This document shows, one piece after another, positions 5,759 to 11,100 of a DNA stretch of 11,100 nucleotides. Under the pieces are notes generated by a model that was not told the DNA's origin, ran no database searches, and saw only the letters and a program-made list of their open reading frames with translations. This DNA comes from Burkholderiales bacterium. Lineage in GTDB: Bacteria; Pseudomonadota; Gammaproteobacteria; Burkholderiales; Burkholderiaceae_F. The position numbers were made by a program, and so were the translations under genes. The DNA lies in contig JAJTHJ010000157.1 in the NCBI GenBank assembly GCA_021298875.1, positions 1-11,100 on the forward strand, written 5' to 3'. Each line of letters opens with the position of its first letter. Position 1 is the first letter of the stretch.

Positions 5759-6379
5759 TCAGTACAGCGTATCTCGCTGCCGCTGCGGTAGCTCGCGGTC
5801 GTAGGCTGCGCCGCCAAGCTCGCCGCCACTGATCGCCGCGAGCATGGCGCCGGCGGTCGGCACGTCGCTCTGCGCACGGTCCGGAGCCGGCGCCCATAGC
5901 TGCGCCCGCTGGATCGCCCGAGCACATTGGAAGAACACGGTTTCCACGGCAATTGTCACCACGCACTGCGGCGGCTTGCCCTGCACGGCAAAGCGCGCGA
6001 GCAGCGTCGGCTCGACACTGATGCGTGCGCGGCCGTTGACGCGCAAGGTCTCACCCACGCCAGGGATCATGAAGAGCAGCGCCACGCGCGGGTCGGCGAC
6101 GATGTTGCGCAGACTGTCGATGCGGTTGTTGCCGCGCCGCTCGGGCAGCAGCAGCGTGTGCTCGTTCTCCACCACGACAAAACCCGGCGCGTCGCCGCGC
6201 GGCGAGGCATCCAAGCCGTCCGGGCCGCAGGTGGCGAGTACCGAGAAGGGCGCGGCCTCGATCCAGCGCCGATACACCGGCGAGATGAACGGCACCTCCT
6301 TGCGGAGCGAGGCTACGTTGATCGGGCCGTAGAGCGCAGCCAGCTCTCCTTCGGTTTCGATCGAGTCGCCTCGCGCCAT
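5759..6379 (-). CDS. FMN-dependent PPOX-type flavoprotein (MSMEG_1061-like)
   Basis: This 206-residue protein has the split-barrel FMN-binding fold of pyridoxamine 5'-phosphate oxidases, most like the group named after MSMEG_1061. The evidence is APFSVLATCGPDGLDASPRG, then DAPGFVVV, RRGNNRIDSLRNI (flavin phosphate contacts are expected here), VALLFMIPGVGETLRVNGRA, and the closing VETVFFQCARAIQRAQLW with a final TLY. Members are typically F420- or FMN-binding oxidoreductases with unassigned substrates; it is unlikely to be the true PdxH. The start ATG 6379 is 6 bases after the phnW stop, so it is co-transcribed as the last gene of the operon. A pyridoxal-phosphate link to PhnW is tempting but rests only on fold and proximity. 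Confidence 0.88.
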   Translation of the reverse strand: MARGDSIETEGELAALYGPINVASLRKEVPFISPVYRRWIEAAPFSVLATCGPDGLDASPRGDAPGFVVVENEHTLLLPERRGNNRIDSLRNIVADPRVALLFMIPGVGETLRVNGRARISVEPTLLARFAVQGKPPQCVVTIAVETVFFQCARAIQRAQLWAPAPDRAQSDVPTAGAMLAAISGGELGGAAYDRELPQRQRDTLY

Positions 6380-6385
6380 CGGTAG

Positions 6386-7522
6386 CTACGCCGCCCGCGC
6401 CAGCGCCGGCGACACTTGCCGGATGCCCATCTCGCGCATTACCTCCGCCACTGCCGCCACCACGTTGCGCATCTCGTTGGCGTCGATGGCGCCGATGCAG
6501 CCGACGCGGAAAGTTTCCGCCGTCGTGAGCTTGCCCGGGTACAGGATGTAGCCGCGGTCGCGCACCTTGGTGTAGAAAGTCTTGAAGTCGTAGGCAGGGT
6601 CGGCCGGCGCGTGAAAGGTGACGATGATCGGCGCCTGCACTTCGGGCGCGAGATACGCGCGAAAACCCAGCGCCTGCATGCCGGCCACCAGTGTCTCGGT
6701 GTTGGTGCGGTAGCGCGCCAGCCGCGCCGGCTGGCCGCCTTCGGCCAGGTATTGATCGACCGCGGCGCGCAGCGCGGCCACCACGTGGGTGGGCGGCGTG
6801 TAGCGCCACTGCGTGGTCTTTTCCATGTAGACGTACTGGTCGTGCAGATCCATCGCCAGCGAGTGCGCGTTGCCGGCGCTGGCCTCAAGCACGCTCTTGC
6901 GCAGCAGCACGAAGCCCATGCCCGGCACACCTTCGAGGCACTTGCCGCTGGCGGCGACGAGCGCGTCGAAGGGCACCGTGCGCACGTCGATCGGCAGCGC
7001 GGCGAAGGAACTCATCGCATCGACGATCAGCCCGCGGCCCATGCGGGCGCAGACCTGCGCGATGCCCGCAAGATCGTTAAGCAGGCCCGCACCGGTTTCG
7101 CAATGCACCTGCGCGACGTGCGTGATCGCGGGGTCGGCGGCGAGCGCGGCCTCGACGATCTTTGCGCTGGCGGGCCGATCTTCCGGCACCGGCAGATCGA
7201 CGACGGCCCGGCCCAGGTACTTGCAGATCTTGACGATCCGCGCGCAGTAGGCGCCGTTGTTGGGCACGAGCACCTTGCCCGTGCGCAGCACCACTGTGCC
7301 GATGGCCGCTTCGACCGAAAACGTGCCGCTGCCCTGCAAGGGCACGCAGGCGTATTCGTCGCCGCCGCCAACGATCGCCACCAGATCGCGCCGCAAACTG
7401 GCGGTGACCTGGTTGAACGCAGCGTCCCACGAGCCCCAATCGCGCAGCATCGCCTGCTTGGTCGCAAGCGACGTGGTGAGCGGGCCGGGGGTGAGCAGTA
7501 CGGGGTCGTTGCCGACGATCAT
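6386..7522 (-). CDS. phnW: 2-aminoethylphosphonate--pyruvate transaminase
   Basis: PhnW moves the amino group of 2-aminoethylphosphonate to pyruvate, giving phosphonoacetaldehyde and L-alanine, in the cytoplasm. It is a class V, fold-type I PLP enzyme. The PLP lysine is Lys194 in [13 protein letters not shown]. The aspartate under the cofactor ring is Asp168 in [11 protein letters not shown]. Other blocks are [10 protein letters not shown] at the N-terminus, [21 protein letters not shown] and [13 protein letters not shown] 7522 is preferred: AGGGAG lies six bases upstream, and this start puts Lys194 and Asp168 at the numbers I recall for the Salmonella enzyme. A TTG at 7540 would add six residues but has no ribosome binding site. 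At 378 residues the length is typical. It follows transporter genes, which argues for catabolism rather than phosphonate synthesis. Confidence 0.95.
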   Translation of the reverse strand: MIVGNDPVLLTPGPLTTSLATKQAMLRDWGSWDAAFNQVTASLRRDLVAIVGGGDEYACVPLQGSGTFSVEAAIGTVVLRTGKVLVPNNGAYCARIVKICKYLGRAVVDLPVPEDRPASAKIVEAALAADPAITHVAQVHCETGAGLLNDLAGIAQVCARMGRGLIVDAMSSFAALPIDVRTVPFDALVAASGKCLEGVPGMGFVLLRKSVLEASAGNAHSLAMDLHDQYVYMEKTTQWRYTPPTHVVAALRAAVDQYLAEGGQPARLARYRTNTETLVAGMQALGFRAYLAPEVQAPIIVTFHAPADPAYDFKTFYTKVRDRGYILYPGKLTTAETFRVGCIGAIDANEMRNVVAAVAEVMREMGIRQVSPALARAA

Positions 7523-7528
7523 GATCTT

Positions 7529-7534
7529 CTCCCT
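7529..7534 (-). promoter_or_regulatory. Ribosome binding site of phnW
   Basis: On the - strand AGGGAG ends six bases before ATG 7522, the best Shine-Dalgarno sequence in the phn operon. It lies within the 42-base gap after the beta-helix gene and decides ATG 7522 over the upstream TTG 7540. Confidence 0.7.
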
Positions 7535-7564
7535 CTTCAACGTGCGCGATAGTAGAACGACGAT

Positions 7565-8194
7565 TCAGCCTGCCGGTGCGTCCTGATCGAGCAGCGCCGC
7601 ACGCGGCACCACGGTCGCCGCGGCAAGCAGTGCACCCGGCGCGACGACGGCGTTGGCACCGATCCGGGCGCCGTCGCCGATCAGCGCGCCGAACTTGTCC
7701 ACGCCGGTCGCAACCCGCTGGTCGCCGATGCGTACGCAAATCCGCTTGTCGGCGCGCTCGTTGCGATAGTTGCAGACGATGGCGCCGGCTTCGAGGTTGA
7801 CGCCGCGGCCGAGGATCGAGTCGCCGACGAAGTTGAAATGCGCAAGCTTGCTGCCGGCGAAGACGAAAGAGGACTTCAACTCCGCACCCGGCCCGACGAT
7901 GCAGTTGGCGTCGAGCCAACAGCCGCCGCGCAGATAGGCGCCCGCCGCGACGAAGCACCTTGGCCCGACGATCAGCGGGCCTTTGAGTACCGCGCCAGGC
8001 TCGACGGTGGCGGTGCGGTGGATGGCGATCTCGTCCGTGACGACGAACGCATCGTGCTCCAACCCGGCCAGCAGCGTCCGCACCAGCGCCGCCGATTGCG
8101 CCGTCAGTTGCCAGGGCGCCTGCCCCCGCCACTGCGCCGGCAGCCAGGTGGCAAAGCCGGCGACGTAGCGGTCGATGTCGAAAGCGATCGACAT
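7565..8194 (-). CDS. Left-handed beta-helix (hexapeptide) acyltransferase-like protein, GlmU C-domain-like
   Basis: This 209-residue protein is predicted to be a left-handed beta-helix transferase. After an N-terminal lead of about 50 residues, hexapeptide turns run from about residue 52 (VVTDEIAIHRTATVEPGAVL) to about 200. It resembles the acetyltransferase half of GlmU. KLAHFNFVGDSILGRGVNLE and AGAIVCNYRN align by eye with GlmU's [21 protein letters not shown] and CNYDG. His119 would match the GlmU catalytic base His363; Asn133, Asn142-Tyr143 and Lys150 match other active-site residues. No nucleotidyltransferase domain is attached, so it is not GlmU. It starts 7 bases after the permease stop and lies 42 bases before phnW, so it belongs to the phosphonate operon. 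An acyltransferase on AEP or a related amine is possible; a sugar-nucleotide role or a non-catalytic role cannot be excluded. Confidence 0.8.
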   Translation of the reverse strand: MSIAFDIDRYVAGFATWLPAQWRGQAPWQLTAQSAALVRTLLAGLEHDAFVVTDEIAIHRTATVEPGAVLKGPLIVGPRCFVAAGAYLRGGCWLDANCIVGPGAELKSSFVFAGSKLAHFNFVGDSILGRGVNLEAGAIVCNYRNERADKRICVRIGDQRVATGVDKFGALIGDGARIGANAVVAPGALLAAATVVPRAALLDQDAPAG

Positions 8195-8201
8195 GCCCGG
8201 A

Positions 8202-9926
8202 TCAGCGCCGCCACCAAGCCTGCGTGCGGCGGATCAGCCACGCCTCGAGGACGAAAGCCAGCGCAGTGACCACCGCCGAGGTGGCGACGATCAAGGTCGC
8301 CATCGCCGCCGCCGAGCCGACGTTGCCGGCTTCGTCCAGTTGCACGATGGAAATCGAGGCCAGCGTGGTCATGGGCGAGTACAGGAACACGACTGCCGAG
8401 ATGGTCGTCATCGCGTTGACGAAGTAGTAGCGGCCGATGTCGAGGATCGACGGCAGGCACACCGGCACCGTCACGCGCCAGAAGGTCTTGTAGAACGGCA
8501 CCCGCAGCGAGGCGGATACCGATTCGAATTCGTTGTCCAGTTGCTTCAGCGCCGTGACCGCGGTCAGGTGGCTGCTGCTGTAGAAATGAACGACGGTGGA
8601 GAGCACCAGGATCGTCATCGTGCCGTACAGCAGGTTGAGCGGATTGGCCGGCGCGTTGAAGAACAGGATGTAGCCGATGCCCAGCACAAGTCCCGGTACC
8701 GCCATCGGCAGCATCGCCAGCAGTTGCAGCGGGCCGCGCAGCCAGCCAAAGCCGCGCGAGCGGTCCAGCCCGGTCTTTTCCATCCAATAGGCGCCGGCAA
8801 AGGTGACCGCGGTGCCGGCGACCGCGCAGCAGGCGGCCATCACCAGGCTGTTGCGCCAGGCTTGCTCGACCCCGGCTTCCTCGAAGCCGAAGGTGTAGTG
8901 GTTCAGCGTGAAGGACAGGTTGTACGGCCAGATCTTCACGAAGGAGCCGAACACCGCCATGCCGATCACCAGCAGCAGCGCAGCGGAAAGCAGGATCACG
9001 TAGGCAAGCAGCAGCGCGTCGCGCAACCGCTCGGGCTTGGGCGCGTAGGGCACGCTGCGCGCGGTGAGCAGCGCGCTTTGCTTACGGCGCACGATGGTGT
9101 CGATCGCGAACGCCGCCACCGCCGGCAGCAGCAGCGCCAACCCGACCACGGCGCCGAGCGAGAAGTTCTGCTGGCCGATCACCTGCTTGTAGATGTCGAT
9201 CGCCAGCACCGAGGTATTGCCGCCGATCACCTTGGGCACGCCGAATTCGGACACCGCCATCGTGAACACGACCAGTGCAGCGGAGATCAACCCGTAACGC
9301 GCGCCAGGCAGCGTGATCGTCCAGAACTTGCGCCAACCCGGCGTGGCAAGCGCATCGGCGGCCTCGTACAGGCGCGCGTCGGACAAAGCGAGTCCGGCCA
9401 GCAGGATCATCACCGCGTGCGGGAAGGAGGCGAAGCTCATCGATAGCACCATGCCCGGCATGCCATAGACGGTAGACACGCCGAACCAGCCGAGCACGAA
9501 CTTGAGCCACCCCTGATTGCCGAACAGATAAATGAACGACAGCGCCGCCAGCATCGACGGCGCCAGGATCGGCAGCAGCGCGATGCCGCGCCACAGGCCC
9601 TTGAGCGGGATGCAGGAGCGCTGGATCGCGTAGGCGAACAGGAAGGCCAGTGGCACGGTGATCGCGGTGGTCAGCCCCGCGAAGACGAGCGTGTTGGTGG
9701 CCGAGCGGGCAAAGGCCGGCGTGGCGAAGTAGGCGGTGAAGTTGGCGAGTCCGACGAAGACGCCGGCACGGTCTTCCAGGCTGCGGATGAAGAGTGTGGC
9801 CAGCGGAGCGGCGAGGAAAACCAGCAGCGCGACCGCTAGCAAGATGACGCCGCCGCGGGCGGCGATAGCTTCGGTCGCGAGTTGGAGCGACAGGCGGGGG
9901 CGCGGAACGCGCAGGACGGCGCTCAT
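8202..9926 (-). CDS. Fused two-domain ABC permease, putative 2-aminoethylphosphonate transporter
   Basis: This 574-residue inner-membrane protein carries two complete binding-protein-dependent permease domains in one chain, forming both halves of the ABC channel. Domain one spans about residues 25-280, domain two about 303-570; each has around six hydrophobic segments. ATPase-contacting EAA loops are visible at about 188-208 (YEAADALATPGWRKFW) and 466-488 (EFESVSASLRVPFYKTFW). The size and fusion fit the PhnU-like group of aminoethylphosphonate permeases, and also ferric-ion FbpB/AfuB permeases; the adjacent phnW decides for phosphonate. ATG 9926 has only a poor ribosome binding site, with a 177-base gap holding a palindromic repeat between it and the upstream ATPase gene. 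The family is sure, the substrate is inferred from neighbours. Confidence 0.88.
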   Translation of the reverse strand: MSAVLRVPRPRLSLQLATEAIAARGGVILLAVALLVFLAAPLATLFIRSLEDRAGVFVGLANFTAYFATPAFARSATNTLVFAGLTTAITVPLAFLFAYAIQRSCIPLKGLWRGIALLPILAPSMLAALSFIYLFGNQGWLKFVLGWFGVSTVYGMPGMVLSMSFASFPHAVMILLAGLALSDARLYEAADALATPGWRKFWTITLPGARYGLISAALVVFTMAVSEFGVPKVIGGNTSVLAIDIYKQVIGQQNFSLGAVVGLALLLPAVAAFAIDTIVRRKQSALLTARSVPYAPKPERLRDALLLAYVILLSAALLLVIGMAVFGSFVKIWPYNLSFTLNHYTFGFEEAGVEQAWRNSLVMAACCAVAGTAVTFAGAYWMEKTGLDRSRGFGWLRGPLQLLAMLPMAVPGLVLGIGYILFFNAPANPLNLLYGTMTILVLSTVVHFYSSSHLTAVTALKQLDNEFESVSASLRVPFYKTFWRVTVPVCLPSILDIGRYYFVNAMTTISAVVFLYSPMTTLASISIVQLDEAGNVGSAAAMATLIVATSAVVTALAFVLEAWLIRRTQAWWRR

Positions 9927-9974
9927 GGTAGGCGGCAGGTGCCGAGGGCGGCGATCCGACTCCGGGCCAACGGT

Positions 9975-10058
9975 CTTCCCTCACCCTAGGTCCCTCTCCC
10001 GGAGGACGAGGGATGACAAGCCTCTCTCCCCCCGGGAGAGGGGTGGGGGCGAGGGAAG
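9975..10058. repeat. REP-like long inverted repeat between ATPase and permease genes
   Basis: CTTCCCTC (9975-9982) is matched by GAGGGAAG (10051-10058), and CCCTCTCCCGG (9992-10002) by CCGGGAGAGGG (10032-10042), giving an imperfect palindrome of about 84 bases. A competing local hairpin, CTCTCCC (10024-10030) with GGGAGAG (10034-10040), is also possible. Sequences of the type CCCTCACCC...CCCTCTCCCGG are familiar as dispersed intergenic repeats in proteobacteria. There is no following T-run, so it is not a standard terminator. It fills most of the 177-base gap (9927-10103) inside the operon. Confidence 0.7.
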
Positions 10059-10103
10059 AACGCCGCCACGCAGTTCATCAGCCCACGACGCTCAAGCGGC
10101 ATA

Positions 10104-11100
10104 TCAGGATGACAAAGCGAAAACCCGCACCCGCTCCCCGCGCAGCGCAAAGGGCAGCATGGCGCCTTCGCGCACGCCGAGTTCGAGCGCCTGATTCAGC
10201 GAGTAGTAGACCAACATCCGCTGACCGTCGAAGCCGTCTACCTCCACCTGCGCCAGACAGTAGGTGCCGAGAAAATCCAGTGTCTTGACCGTGCCGCGCA
10301 GCGCATTGGGCATCTGCTCGACCGGGCCGGTGTCGGCCAGCACGCGGTCTTCGGGGCGCAGGTAGAGGCGCACCTTTTGCCCGGCGGCCACGCCGTTCGC
10401 GCCGGTGGCGATCTGCACGCGGCCCACGCGGTAGCGGCCGTCGCCCAGGCTTTCGGCCGCCAACACGTTGACCTTGCCGAGAAAGTCCGCGACGAAGGGC
10501 GTGGCGGGCCGCTCGTACACATCGAGCGGCGTGCCAACCTGCTCGATCACACCGTGGTTCATCACCACCACGCGGTCGGCCATCGACAGCGCTTCTTCCT
10601 GATCGTGCGTGACGAGGATGGTGGTCACGCCCAGGCGCCGCTGCAACTGGCGGATTTCGCCCCGCAGCCGCTCGCGCTCCTTGGCGTCCAGCGCGGACAG
10701 CGGCTCGTCGAGCAGCAGCAAACTGGGCGCGGTGGCGAGCGCGCGCGCCAGCGCGATGCGCTGCTGCTGGCCGCCGGACATCTGCGCCGGATACTTCTTG
10801 CCGGAGTCGGGCAGGCCGACCAGCGTTAACAGTTCCGCCACCCGCGCGTCGATCGCAGCGCGACCGGCGCGACGGTTGACGAGGCCATAGGCGACGTTGT
10901 CGCGGATGGTCAGATTGGGAAAGAGCGCGTAGGACTGGAACACGATGCCGTAGTCGCGCGCCGCCGGCGGCAGTTGCGACACGTCGCGCCCGTTTTGGAC
11001 GATGCGGCCGCTGGTCTGCTGCTCCAGGCCGGCGATGATCCGCAGCAGCGTCGTCTTGCCGCAGCCGGAGGGCCCGAGAAAGCAGACGAACTCGCCGCTG
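10104..11100 (-). CDS. ABC transporter ATP-binding protein, putative 2-aminoethylphosphonate importer (5' end beyond window)
   Basis: This cytoplasmic ATPase drives import through the fused permease encoded downstream. In gene order the visible motifs are Walker A GPSGCGKTT (11049-11075), the Q-loop VFQSYALFPNLTIRDNVAYG, the signature MSGGQQQR (MSGGQ at 10767-10781), Walker B with LLLLDEPLSALD (LLLLDEP ends at 10701), and the switch histidine in LVTHDQEEALSMADRV. The C-terminal part (about 10104-10450) is a TOBE-like regulatory domain, as in MalK/PotA/FbpC-type proteins. All catalytic residues are intact. The frame stays open to the right edge, so the GTG at 10982 is not the start; about 331 residues are visible and perhaps 20-40 are missing. 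The phosphonate substrate is inferred from phnW in the same operon; polyamine or iron import would be the alternatives. The periplasmic binding-protein gene is not visible and probably lies to the right. Confidence 0.9.
   Translation of the reverse strand, partial: SGEFVCFLGPSGCGKTTLLRIIAGLEQQTSGRIVQNGRDVSQLPPAARDYGIVFQSYALFPNLTIRDNVAYGLVNRRAGRAAIDARVAELLTLVGLPDSGKKYPAQMSGGQQQRIALARALATAPSLLLLDEPLSALDAKERERLRGEIRQLQRRLGVTTILVTHDQEEALSMADRVVVMNHGVIEQVGTPLDVYERPATPFVADFLGKVNVLAAESLGDGRYRVGRVQIATGANGVAAGQKVRLYLRPEDRVLADTGPVEQMPNALRGTVKTLDFLGTYCLAQVEVDGFDGQRMLVYYSLNQALELGVREGAMLPFALRGERVRVFALSS

Noticed and set aside
6386..7522. PhnW acting in phosphonate biosynthesis
   Set aside because: No PEP mutase or phosphonopyruvate decarboxylase is seen, and the gene follows an import system, so catabolism is the simpler reading.
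8175..9446. A 423-residue + strand frame opposite the permease
   Set aside because: It is rich in His, Arg, Gln and Gly, which is what the reverse of membrane-protein codons produces; the - strand permease has two EAA loops and clear membrane segments.

Overview
The window is GC-rich (around 70% by eye), densely coded DNA from what looks like a betaproteobacterium, probably Burkholderiales or Rhodocyclales. This assignment is an inference from base composition, gene families (PrlF/YhaV, bacterial wax ester synthase, PhnT/PhnU-type aminoethylphosphonate transporter) and two palindromic repeat types common in such genomes. No rRNA, tRNA, CRISPR array, insertion sequence or phage gene was seen, and no stretch over 300 bases lacks a gene.

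Layout, left to right. (1) Bases 1-294, + strand: the C-terminal end of an EamA/DMT transporter cut by the window edge. (2) 291-1131, - strand: a prlF-yhaV type II toxin-antitoxin pair. The antitoxin is intact, but the toxin has an apparent one-base deletion in a homopolymer, so it is either a pseudogene or a sequencing error. (3) 1262-5670, + strand: five tightly packed genes, several overlapping by 4 bases. They encode a wax ester synthase/diacylglycerol acyltransferase, a GFA-family zinc protein, a GNAT acetyltransferase whose 3' end runs through a palindromic repeat pair, and two different alpha/beta hydrolases. This reads as a neutral-lipid or acyl-ester module. (4) 5759-11100, - strand: a 2-aminoethylphosphonate (AEP) uptake and degradation operon read right to left. 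It holds a PhnT-like ABC ATPase (cut by the right edge), a fused two-domain permease, a left-handed beta-helix protein with GlmU-acetyltransferase-like residues, PhnW (AEP:pyruvate transaminase), and an FMN-binding PPOX-fold protein.

How the genes work together. The ABC proteins would import AEP with a periplasmic binding protein that must lie outside the window. PhnW would convert AEP plus pyruvate to phosphonoacetaldehyde plus alanine. The enzyme that removes phosphonoacetaldehyde (PhnX, or PhnY with PhnA) is not in the window. The beta-helix protein between permease and transaminase is the least explained member of the operon and the best candidate for something new, possibly an acyltransferase acting on AEP or a related amine. 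The + strand cluster and the phn operon converge at 5671-5758.
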